The notes beneath the pieces are model-generated. The model had not been told where the DNA came from. It saw only the letters and a program-made list of their open reading frames with translations, and did not search any database. From positions 1 to 64,000 of the forward strand of contig NZ_MVHT01000030.1 of the NCBI RefSeq assembly GCF_002086275.1: 64,000 nt of DNA. Reading direction: 5' to 3'. Position numbers and translations under genes: made by a program. The stretch comes from Mycobacterium intermedium (lineage in GTDB: Bacteria; Actinomycetota; Actinomycetes; Mycobacteriales; Mycobacteriaceae). Below, in pieces: positions 56,955 to 64,000 of this stretch; the stretch's first letter is position 1; every line of letters starts with the position of its first letter.

Positions 56955-59900
56955 GTGACCGACTCTCGGCCGCGCCAAACGGAAACGGCGTCGATTGATG
57001 AGTTGCTAGATCGCGCGGTCGCGGCAGTCAACCGCGGTGATCGCGCCGCCGCGACGGATTTGGCGGGTCAGGTGCTGGCCGCCGACAGTGCAAATGCCGA
57101 AGCCGAGGATTTGTTGGCCGCGCCCGCCGACCCCGGTGAGATCCGGCGATTGACCATCTTCTTTGCCGATCTGGTGGATTCGACGGTGCTGTCTACTCAG
57201 GTCGAACCCGAGACGTACCGCCTCCTGGTTGGGCGTTATCGCGATCAGGTGTTGCGCGCGGTGAACCGGTACGAAGGTCACATCGGATCCACAAAGGGGG
57301 ATGGGCTGTTGGCCGTGTTTGGCCACCCAGTCGCTCATGAAGATGACGTGCGCCGGGCGGTTCAGGCTGGGCTTGAAATCACCCGCGAGGTAGTCAAACT
57401 CAGCGATCAAGCTCGCCGCCGCCTTGGCATCGAGATCCACGTCCGCGTTGGGGTACACCGCGGGTTGGTCTACTTGGATACCGCCCAAGACGACGTCTAC
57501 GGGTTGGCTGCCAACCTCGCTGCGCGAGTCAGTGGCCTTGCCGCACCGGATACTGTGGTGGTTTCAGAAGCGGTTGCGGCGTTGGTAGGCAACAATTTCG
57601 AGTTGGAACCGTGCGCAGCGGTGCTGGTTAAAGGGGTCGCGGATCCGATCGCTCACTACCGGGTGGTCGCTGAGCGTTCGTCGTCGCCCAGATCGGTTCA
57701 TGGTCCGCTGGTGGGCCGTGATGGGGAAGTGGCACATCTCGAAAAGTCTTGGGCGCAAGCGCAGGACGGAACGCTGAGCACCCCGGGCGTGGTGTTTCGA
57801 GGCGAACCAGGGATCGGGAAGTCGCGACTCGCGGCCGCGGCGGCCCAACTGGCCGGGGACTTGCCGCTGGTGGAATTGATCGGTTCACCATTTCATGTCG
57901 ACGTGGGCCTGCGTCCGGTGCGGACGTTGTTGGAACGGCGCTGCAGCATAGGCCGCAACACCGATCAAGCGGAGCGGCTGCGCTTGTTGGACGACGAAAT
58001 TTGCCGGTGTGGACTGGAGCCGCCAGACAGCCTGCCGTTACTGGCGCCCGTGCTCGGCATCGATGCCGGCTACCCGCGAGTGGCGGCTGAGGGCCAAAAG
58101 CTGTACGACCTGATTACGCATGCGGTGCAGGACTATCTGGCGGCATGTCTGGGTCGCGGGGCCGGTTTGGTGATCGCCGAGGATGTGCACTGGTTCGACC
58201 AGGCGACGCGTGCGTTGCTCGGCTCGTTGCTGGGCGCGGCCGACGGCCGACTGCTCCTGGTAATGACCGGACGTCCTGGTGATTGGCTGCCGGCTGAATG
58301 GCCGTGCACCGTGTTCGACCTGGCTCCGTTGACCGACCAGCAGACTCACGACCTGATCGCCGCACTCGATCCGAACCTGACCGCCGACCAGCGGACGGCG
58401 GTCGCCGCACGGTGCGACGGAGTGCCGTTCTACATCGAACAGGTCATTCGCGGACTGGGAGAGTCGGGCGTGCCGGAGACGTTGTACGAGCCACTATTCG
58501 CACGATTGCGGGCCAGCCCGAAGGTGGTGCCGGTGGTGGAGGCGGCGGCCGTCATTGGCCGCCACATTGACCAAGGTCTGCTGCGCTCGGTGGTCGAGCT
58601 AAGCGACCACGAAATCGACGAGGTTATCTCCGAACTAGAAGATGCGCTGGTAATTGAGCCGTGGACCGATGGCAATTGGCGTTTTCGCCACGAGCTGCTG
58701 CGCGAAGTCGCTGCGGAATTGGCGCCCCCGAGCGTGCGTCGGGATCTGCACGCCAAGGTGGCCGACGCCATGATCGGCAACCAGGTTGACGCCGACCCGG
58801 ACTGGCAATTGGCCGCTGGCCACTTCGAGCATGCGGAGCGATTCCGCGACGCAGCCATGGCTTATGAACGCGCGGCGGCGGGCGCGCGGCTTCGCGGTGC
58901 GCTGGGCGAAGCTCGCTCATACTTGACCAGGGGCCTTGACCAAATCGACCGCGCCCCTGCGGGCCCAGATCGTGACCACCGGGAATTGGCGCTGCGCCTA
59001 GAACGCGGCCGCCTCGCCGGGGCCACCGAGGGCTATCAGAGTCCTGCCGCGGCGGTTGATTACGAGCGGTGCCTGCAGCTGGCCGGAAGCGACCTGCGGG
59101 ACGAGGAACTCTTCGCCACCCTGGCCGCGCTGGCGGGCTACTACGTCACGCGCGCAGACCTGGATCGCGCGGTACAGGTCGTCGAGTCGCTGCGCGCCGG
59201 TGTCCGACACGGGCGTCAGTGGTTCGCTCCGGTGATCGACGCCTACCTAGGGATGGTTGCGCTTCTGCGCGGCGAATTCCGCTCCGCTACAGCCTATCTC
59301 GAAGCCGCTATTGCGGGCCTGGCTGCGGTAGACCGGGACGGCGCCTACCTCCACGAGCCTGGGTGGTATGTGGCCAACGAGCCGCTGACGTATGCCTACG
59401 CGCACCTGGCCTGCGCCCGTTTCATGCGCGGTGACCTTGTCGGGGGTGAACGGGAGCTCGAGCGGAGCGCACGTCACAGTGAACAACTCGGTTTTCCCGC
59501 GGGCCCATACACCGTCGGTTATGCGGCGATGCTCGAGATAGGGATGCGCATTGACGCCGGCCAGCTCGACACGGCCGCGTCCCTGGCTGCCAAAGTGAGT
59601 GAACTGGGTGAGCGGCACGGTTTCGCCATATGGCAGCTGGTCGGCGCCACTTGCCAAGCCGCCACGGGCGGCATGACGGCGCTCGCCGCCGACGACCAAG
59701 CCGCTCTGGGCGGTCACATTACGACGATGATCGCCCTCCTCGACTACTTTCGAACGTTCGAGGCCAACAGTTTTCGCACCAGTTATGACGGTGTCATCGG
59801 GCGGCTGCTGATTGGTGCCGGCCAGCTTGACGCCGCCAGGGCGCGCCTTGACATCGGGTTGTCACTGGCCCGCGACACGGGGATGCGCTTCTACGACGCG

Positions 59901-60149
59901 GAACTGTTGCGGCTGCGCTCCCGAACTCACGAGGGCAGGCAGCGTCAACTCGGTGTGGATGCGGCGCTCAAACTAGCCCGTCACCAAGGTGCGACGCTCT
60001 TTGAATTACGCGCCGCATTAGACGATTTCGAGATCCGTGGTGAGTCAGCGGTAGCCGCAGTCGGGGATGCATTGAAGCGCATGCCCGGTGGCTATGCGTG
60101 GCCAGAAGTGACGAGAGCCAAAGCTGTGCTCGGAATTCTGGATCGGTAA
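56955..60149 (+). CDS. Cyclase-domain / AAA ATPase / TPR signalling protein
   Basis: A 1064-aa protein beginning at GTG 56955. After a short helical lead, a class III nucleotidyl cyclase domain (RLTIFFADLVDSTVLS ... STKGDGLLAVFGHPVAHEDD) is followed by an ATPase with FRGEPGIGKSRLA and VIAEDVHWFDQATRALLG, then TPR-like repeats. Unlike its divergent neighbour it has no LuxR HTH. Both metal-binding aspartates of the cyclase site appear present (ADLVDST and GDGLL), so cAMP synthesis is plausible. The two genes probably share the 94-nt promoter and may act together. Confidence 0.88.
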   Translation: MTDSRPRQTETASIDELLDRAVAAVNRGDRAAATDLAGQVLAADSANAEAEDLLAAPADPGEIRRLTIFFADLVDSTVLSTQVEPETYRLLVGRYRDQVLRAVNRYEGHIGSTKGDGLLAVFGHPVAHEDDVRRAVQAGLEITREVVKLSDQARRRLGIEIHVRVGVHRGLVYLDTAQDDVYGLAANLAARVSGLAAPDTVVVSEAVAALVGNNFELEPCAAVLVKGVADPIAHYRVVAERSSSPRSVHGPLVGRDGEVAHLEKSWAQAQDGTLSTPGVVFRGEPGIGKSRLAAAAAQLAGDLPLVELIGSPFHVDVGLRPVRTLLERRCSIGRNTDQAERLRLLDDEICRCGLEPPDSLPLLAPVLGIDAGYPRVAAEGQKLYDLITHAVQDYLAACLGRGAGLVIAEDVHWFDQATRALLGSLLGAADGRLLLVMTGRPGDWLPAEWPCTVFDLAPLTDQQTHDLIAALDPNLTADQRTAVAARCDGVPFYIEQVIRGLGESGVPETLYEPLFARLRASPKVVPVVEAAAVIGRHIDQGLLRSVVELSDHEIDEVISELEDALVIEPWTDGNWRFRHELLREVAAELAPPSVRRDLHAKVADAMIGNQVDADPDWQLAAGHFEHAERFRDAAMAYERAAAGARLRGALGEARSYLTRGLDQIDRAPAGPDRDHRELALRLERGRLAGATEGYQSPAAAVDYERCLQLAGSDLRDEELFATLAALAGYYVTRADLDRAVQVVESLRAGVRHGRQWFAPVIDAYLGMVALLRGEFRSATAYLEAAIAGLAAVDRDGAYLHEPGWYVANEPLTYAYAHLACARFMRGDLVGGERELERSARHSEQLGFPAGPYTVGYAAMLEIGMRIDAGQLDTAASLAAKVSELGERHGFAIWQLVGATCQAATGGMTALAADDQAALGGHITTMIALLDYFRTFEANSFRTSYDGVIGRLLIGAGQLDAARARLDIGLSLARDTGMRFYDAELLRLRSRTHEGRQRQLGVDAALKLARHQGATLFELRAALDDFEIRGESAVAAVGDALKRMPGGYAWPEVTRAKAVLGILDR

Positions 60150-60231
60150 CTGCGTACGCCGATTGGGCAACAGCGCCGATCTCGATCGTCGCAGCAGTTC
60201 CGGCTAGGGCCGTTTCAAGATGACTGAGTAC

Positions 60232-60438
60232 GCATTGAAAACGGGGTCGTATCTCCGAACCCGCGCCGAGCGAACCGAGTAACTCGCGCAGTACGCGTTG
60301 CCCGGTTTCGTCATCGTCGGCGCAGGTTGTGTTGACGACGTCGAGGAGTCGCCGGCAGTTTCGGCGACTTGCCACGAGATCGGGATCGCCGGCTTGATAC
60401 AACGCGCCGCTGAGCATGCGGTCGCGTTGACTTGGCAT
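60232..60438 (-). pseudogene. Truncated maltose/sugar O-acetyltransferase (Maa N-terminal domain)
   Basis: From ATG 60438 the frame reads MPSQRDRMLSGALYQAGDPD then LVASRRNCRRLLDVVN and VLRELLGSLGAGSEIRPRF, the N-terminal Mac domain of Maa/NodL acetyltransferases. After residue 69 (QC) the similarity stops where DYGYNI and the left-handed beta-helix should begin. The frame stays open to 59968 but there it is only antisense to the cyclase gene. The catalytic domain is absent, so it is a 3' deletion scar. The start overlaps the stop of the GlxA-type gene (TGATG), so the ancestral gene was probably in its operon. Confidence 0.8.
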
Positions 60439-61385
60439 CAGACGCCGGCTTTCGCGCGGAACGTGTCGCGATAAGCCTGCGGTGCCACGCCGGCGATGCG
60501 GCGGAACTGCTCCCGGAAGTTGGCGGCAGAGGCGAAACCGACTTGACGGCCAATGGATCCGACGCTGTCGGAGCTTGACTCCAACAACTCCTGGGCGCGG
60601 CGGATCCGCACGCCGTTGAGCCACTGCATCGGCGTTTGCCCTGTCTCGCTGTGGAATTGCCTGTTGAGCGTGCGCACGCTGATAGCCGCCTGGCGGGCGA
60701 TGTCGGCGAGAGTCAATGGGCGGTGTGCGTTGTCGTCGATCCAGGCGAGCAGGCCGTCGAGTCCGGTGTTGGTCTGGCGGCGGTGTCTGACGATGAACTG
60801 CGCCTGGCCGCCGCTGCGGTGAAGGGGAGCAACCGCGAGCCTCGCCGCGTCGGCGGCGACGGCCGCCCCGTAGTCGTTGGCCACCATCTGCAGACAAAGG
60901 TCCAGGCCCGCCGAGGCTCCGGCCGAGGTGAGGATCTGGCCTTCGTCGACGTAGAGCACGCCGGGGTCGAGGTTGACGGCGGGGAAGCAGGAGGCAAAAT
61001 GGTCGGCGGCCACCCAGTGGGTGGTGGCACGTTTGCCGTCCAGCGCCCCGGTGGCGGCCAGCGTGAAGGCGCCGCTGCAGATGGAGGCGATACGGATTCC
61101 CTTGTCGTAGGCGGCTTTCAGTGCCACGACGACATCGTCGCGGACGGGGGTAGTGACGTCATTTCGACCGGGAACGATGATGGTGTCGGCGTTGGCCAGT
61201 TCATCCAGGCCGAAGTCGGTGGCGATTCGGATCGGTCCTGCGTCGACGGTGGGTTCAGCGCCGCACACTCGCACCCGGTAGCCCGGTTCACCGTCGGCCA
61301 GCCGGATGCGGCCGAATGTCTCGATCGCGATGGTCAAGTCGAAGGCGATGACGTCCGGCTCCGCCAGCACGGCCACTCGGTGCAT
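60438..61385 (-). CDS. GlxA-family (DJ-1 + AraC HTH) transcriptional regulator
   Basis: A 315-aa regulator. The N-terminal 180 residues are a DJ-1/PfpI-like domain (VAVLAEPDVIAFDLTIAIE, IIVPGRND, ASICSGAFTLAATGALDG with the elbow Cys), and the C-terminal 100 an AraC HTH (LTLADIARQAAISVRTLNRQ, VGFASAANFREQFRR). ATG 61385 is chosen; a longer frame would run into the divergent gene. It is divergent from another DJ-1/PfpI gene at 61459 with 73 nt between, so it probably controls that gene. The truncated acetyltransferase follows downstream. Confidence 0.92.
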   Translation of the reverse strand: MHRVAVLAEPDVIAFDLTIAIETFGRIRLADGEPGYRVRVCGAEPTVDAGPIRIATDFGLDELANADTIIVPGRNDVTTPVRDDVVVALKAAYDKGIRIASICSGAFTLAATGALDGKRATTHWVAADHFASCFPAVNLDPGVLYVDEGQILTSAGASAGLDLCLQMVANDYGAAVAADAARLAVAPLHRSGGQAQFIVRHRRQTNTGLDGLLAWIDDNAHRPLTLADIARQAAISVRTLNRQFHSETGQTPMQWLNGVRIRRAQELLESSSDSVGSIGRQVGFASAANFREQFRRIAGVAPQAYRDTFRAKAGV

Positions 61386-61458
61386 AGTGGCAATATACCG
61401 GCGCAATATGGCTATCTGGCCACTGGTCTCGTCGAGTGCGGGCCGACACGATGGTGGC

Positions 61459-62115
61459 GTGCATGCGCAGATCGTGTTGTATGACGGGTTCGACCCGTTC
61501 GATGTCATCGCTCCTTTCGAAGTTCTGGCCGCGGGCAGCGACTGCGTCGGCGGTGAACTCGAGGTGACGTTGGTGTCGGCGGAGGGGGTGCGGACCGTCG
61601 TCAGCGGTACCCGCGGACTGACGTTGGCCGCGACGGATCAGCTGGATCCCGCTAAGCCCGGTGCGATCATCGTGCCCGGGGCGAGCGGGCCCACCGTCGG
61701 CGATCCCGACGAGGGTGTCGAAACGATCCCCGTGCTGTTGGCCAGGGCCGCGCAGACGGACTTGGCGGTCTTGCTGGCCAAGGGTTTTGACAATCCCGAG
61801 CTGATCATGGCAGGGGTGTGCGGCGGTTCGTTGGTGATGGCGATGGCCGGTCTGATCGAGGGGCGCCACGCGGTCACCCATCACCTGGGCCTCGACGTGC
61901 TCGACGCCACCGGGGTACGGGCCGTTGCGGCGCGGGTGGTCGACGACGGCAATCTCGTCACCGCCGGCGGGGTGACGTCGGGCCTGGATCTGGCGCTGCA
62001 TCTGCTGGACCGGTGGTACGGGCCGCGCGTCACCCACGCCGTCGAAGTGCTGTTCGAATACGAGCGCCGCGGAATCGTGTGGCGCGCAACAGGTCGAGAA
62101 CCACTGGAGGTATAG
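61459..62115 (+). CDS. DJ-1/PfpI family protein
   Basis: About 218 aa beginning at GTG 61459 with QIVLYDGFDPFDVIAPFEVL. The nucleophile elbow is GVCGGSLVMAMAGLIEG, with Cys as the likely catalytic residue, and THHLG follows as in isonitrile-hydratase-like members. The family includes hydratases, glyoxalases and amidases; the exact reaction is not deducible. ATG 61408 would be a longer alternative but overlaps the promoter. It is divergent from the GlxA-type regulator and directly followed by a small gene (TAG-ATG), so those two form an operon. Confidence 0.88.
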   Translation: MHAQIVLYDGFDPFDVIAPFEVLAAGSDCVGGELEVTLVSAEGVRTVVSGTRGLTLAATDQLDPAKPGAIIVPGASGPTVGDPDEGVETIPVLLARAAQTDLAVLLAKGFDNPELIMAGVCGGSLVMAMAGLIEGRHAVTHHLGLDVLDATGVRAVAARVVDDGNLVTAGGVTSGLDLALHLLDRWYGPRVTHAVEVLFEYERRGIVWRATGREPLEV

Positions 62116-62415
62116 ATGGCCATCGATGGGGAGTGGGACGTCAAGATCAAGACGCCGATCGGCTCGCTGGCAACGCAATACGCATTCACCGCCGGGCCCG
62201 GCGGTCTCGCCGGGACCGCGACCTACAAGGACGAAACGGTTGCGCTACAAGACCTTACGGCCGACGGGGAGCGGTTGACCTGGCGGCAGTCCGTTACCAA
62301 GCCGATGCGGCTGAACCTGAAGTTCGATGTTGTGGTGGACGGTGACACCATGACCGGGCATTCGCGCGCCGGTCGACTGCCCCGATCTGAGGTGACAGGC
62401 CGCCGTCGCTGCTAA
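62116..62415 (+). CDS. Small beta-rich protein of unknown function
   Basis: A 99-aa protein starting right after the DJ-1 stop, with GGAGG about 6 nt before ATG 62116. It reads GEWDVKIKTPIGS, GTATYKDETVALQDLTADGE and MRLNLKFDVVVDGDTMTGH, a pattern of short beta strands similar to small lipocalin-like or START-unrelated ligand-binding barrels. No signal peptide. It may bind a hydrophobic ligand linked to the DJ-1 enzyme. Its stop overlaps by 4 nt the stop of the convergent Ddn-like gene. Confidence 0.7.
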   Translation: MAIDGEWDVKIKTPIGSLATQYAFTAGPGGLAGTATYKDETVALQDLTADGERLTWRQSVTKPMRLNLKFDVVVDGDTMTGHSRAGRLPRSEVTGRRRC

Positions 62416-62903
62416 GGGGTGTGACTTTCGTGCAGCCAAACGAAGTCTTCGATTCCGGCAAGCTGCAATACGATTCGCTCCCGTAACGGCCAGGCCCGCA
62501 GCGGCTCTCGCCCAGACATGAGCTCCGGTCCGTCGACCCGGTAGGTGCGCCCCTTCCAGTCGAAGGTGCCTCCGCCGGCCGCCGCCAGGTTGCGATACCA
62601 GTCCGCCCGGGTGCCATAGGTCAGCGGCAGCAAGAAGCCGTCCCCGTGGCGGACGGTGGCCAGGGGCGTTTGGTAGACCCGCCCGCTACGACGTCCCGTA
62701 TGGGTGAGAAGACCGTGCGGCGACAGCGGAGTTCCTGCGACCGTGCCGGTGGTGGAGTTGAACCGCTTGATGAACGTCCGGAACGGGGCGGAATCGATCA
62801 GCCGATGCCGGTTCGCACTAAAGAGCCTCAACAACAACGCGAACGAAAGTGAGGTCAGGCCAAGAGCAAGCCCGGCCAGGAGGATCAACCGTTTCGGCGC
62901 CAT
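62412..62903 (-). CDS. Deazaflavin (F420)-dependent nitroreductase-family protein, Ddn-like
   Basis: A 163-aa protein. An N-terminal hydrophobic helix (LILLAGLALGLTSLSFALLL) anchors it to the membrane. The rest (GLLTHTGRRSGRVYQTPLAT, GDGFLLPLTYGTRADWYRNL, GGTFDWKGRTYRV) is the split-barrel F420-binding domain of the Ddn/DUF385 family, restricted to actinobacteria that make F420. ATG 62903 is chosen over the longer upstream frame, which is Pro/Arg/His-rich. Substrate unknown; quinone reduction is reported for relatives. Strong evidence for a mycobacterial-type host. Confidence 0.88.
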   Translation of the reverse strand: MAPKRLILLAGLALGLTSLSFALLLRLFSANRHRLIDSAPFRTFIKRFNSTTGTVAGTPLSPHGLLTHTGRRSGRVYQTPLATVRHGDGFLLPLTYGTRADWYRNLAAAGGGTFDWKGRTYRVDGPELMSGREPLRAWPLRERIVLQLAGIEDFVWLHESHTP

Positions 62904-63052
62904 ACCGAGAGAGTAGAGGGTGGTGAGCAGACGCGAACTTGTACGATTCCGGCCGGAATCGGTAAAATTTGCGTGGGCTCGCGGCGGGGCAGGGCGCGCG
63001 GGGGCATCACGCGCGGGGGCAGCGCCGGGGGGGACTGTTCGCGAGGGGACTG

Positions 63053-64000
63053 CTAGTTGTTGTAGGCGGTGCTGCCGTCGACGGGGTGTGTGGTGCTGAT
63101 GATCTTGGCGATGCAGTGGTCGCGGTCGTATCCCTGGCTTCGGCACCATGCCAGCGCACCGGCGGAATCTCTATAGGTGATCGGCACGACGGTGACCCAG
63201 TAGTCAGGCGCCGAGAAGGTCGACCAATCGCCCGACCACAAGAGTTTGGCCCCGTATCGCTGTTTGAATGCCAGGAATTCGTCGAGTGCCATCTGGTTGT
63301 CCCAGACGACGCCGTTGTCTACGACGCCGGGGCGCTTTGAGCTCAGTTGGGGAACCCAGCGGTCGGCCAGCTGGCTGGCGACGAAAGCGCGGTCGCTGCT
63401 TGCCAATTGGCGCAGCTGTTGTTCGGGATCTTGACTTGCGGTCGTGGTGGGAGTCGACGGGGCGGATGACCGCGTGGTCGTGGTCTCCCGGGTCGGGTAG
63501 GTGGTGTATTGCGGTGTGGGGTAGGCGACCGTGGGCGACGGCGGGCGCGAGTCGTTGTTGCCGACAAGCACAACGACCACAACGACAATGGCGATCACGA
63601 GCGCGGCTGCCAGCCCGATAACGGTGGCTAGCAACGCCGTTCCTGGACGCCCGGTGTCCGACTGGGCAACGTGAGGGGGAACGGGCAGCACCTGGTAGGG
63701 CGGGTAGCTGGGTGGCGGCATCGTTGGGCGCGGTGCCGATACGGGGCCTGAGGGGTAACCGTTCGGCCCCGCGAGCGCACGCTTTGCGGCGCGCGCCAGA
63801 CCTCCGGCAGTTGTGTAGCGGTCTTCGGGGTGTTTGGCCATGCCGCAGGCGATAACGTCGTCGAGCGCGCGTGGAAGGTAACCGATGAGGGCACTGGGTC
63901 GTGGCGGTGCAGCCGACATGTGAGCGCCGATGACGTGTTCGAGGCGATCGCTGGGAAAAGGCAGGGAGCCGGTCAACGCCTCGAAGAGAACGCAGGTAAG
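63053..64000 (-). CDS. Receptor-type Ser/Thr protein kinase, C-terminal part (cut by window edge)
   Basis: The frame is open through 64000, so the kinase N-lobe and active site lie outside. The visible part begins [20 protein letters not shown], the end of a PknD/PknH kinase C-lobe, and [15 protein letters not shown]. It continues with a membrane helix ([20 protein letters not shown]), a Thr/Pro-rich stalk and an extracellular domain ([20 protein letters not shown] ... [15 protein letters not shown]). That sensor domain is clearly paralogous to the one of the kinase at 45473-47062. Catalytic integrity cannot be judged. Confidence 0.9.
   Translation of the reverse strand, partial: LTCVLFEALTGSLPFPSDRLEHVIGAHMSAAPPRPSALIGYLPRALDDVIACGMAKHPEDRYTTAGGLARAAKRALAGPNGYPSGPVSAPRPTMPPPSYPPYQVLPVPPHVAQSDTGRPGTALLATVIGLAAALVIAIVVVVVVLVGNNDSRPPSPTVAYPTPQYTTYPTRETTTTRSSAPSTPTTTASQDPEQQLRQLASSDRAFVASQLADRWVPQLSSKRPGVVDNGVVWDNQMALDEFLAFKQRYGAKLLWSGDWSTFSAPDYWVTVVPITYRDSAGALAWCRSQGYDRDHCIAKIISTTHPVDGSTAYNN

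Noticed and set aside
60636..61484. 282-codon plus-strand frame, Gly/Val-rich
   Set aside because: Antisense to the GlxA-type regulator; low-complexity and without family resemblance.
1..64000. CRISPR array, tRNA or rRNA
   Set aside because: I saw no regularly spaced direct repeats with unique spacers, no tRNA-like sequence ending in CCA-compatible stem and no rRNA segment; a tRNAscan and repeat search would be decisive.

Overview
The window looks like a chromosomal segment of a high-GC actinobacterium, most likely a non-tuberculous mycobacterium. The signs are a DUF732 secreted protein, an F420/deazaflavin-type (Ddn-like) nitroreductase, two PknD/PknH-style receptor kinases with Pro/Thr-rich stalks, a Rv0386/Rv2488c-type cyclase-ATPase-LuxR regulator, an excalibur protein and GTG/leaderless-type starts. 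Species cannot be fixed from the sequence alone. I found no rRNA, tRNA or CRISPR array.

Left part (1-16058) is a DNA phosphorothioation (Dnd) island bounded by transposon debris: a partial IS3-type orfA and the tail of an IS256-type transposase on the left, and a decayed IS3 orfB on the right. The modification half has dndB-dndC-dndD-dndE plus a dnd-associated methyltransferase on the minus strand, with dndA divergent. It is followed by a convergent, tightly overlapped minus-strand operon that is not the familiar DndFGH set: a 736-aa protein joining an RNA polymerase alpha-CTD-like domain, a sigma region-4-like HTH and a HARE-like winged helix; a PLD-nuclease/SF2 helicase; a 53-aa ORF; a second DndD/Rad50-like ATPase; and a small dnd-associated protein. 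Both promoters carry GTACG/CGTAC half-sites, suggesting shared control.

Middle part (16281-36322) is further accessory DNA: a NERD-UvrD-like helicase, an XRE regulator with a helicase-associated domain and an inverted repeat upstream, an ankyrin-like protein, an ADP-ribosylglycohydrolase fused to a Cys-phosphatase domain, a frameshifted metallophosphoesterase, then two giant genes that overlap by 8 nt. These are a DnaQ-DinG-RecQ fusion (1750 aa) and a SNF2/RapA-like helicase with three Cys-rich zinc modules (about 2152 aa). That pair is my leading candidate for an undescribed nucleic-acid-targeting system. A DUF4236 membrane protein follows.

Right part (36416-64000) is mostly ordinary mycobacterial sequence: EEP hydrolase, DUF732, alpha/beta hydrolase, PEP synthase with a DHOD-like gene, kinases, secreted proteins, an HNH protein divergent from a SEC-C protein, divergent cyclase-ATPase regulators, a GlxA-type regulator divergent from a DJ-1/PfpI protein, and a Ddn-like enzyme. 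Embedded in it are a Rad50-like ATPase overlapping a small HEPN-like protein (a second candidate two-gene system) and several broken genes: an ankyrin paralogue frameshifted in a C7 tract, a PIN-toxin remnant and a truncated Maa acetyltransferase.
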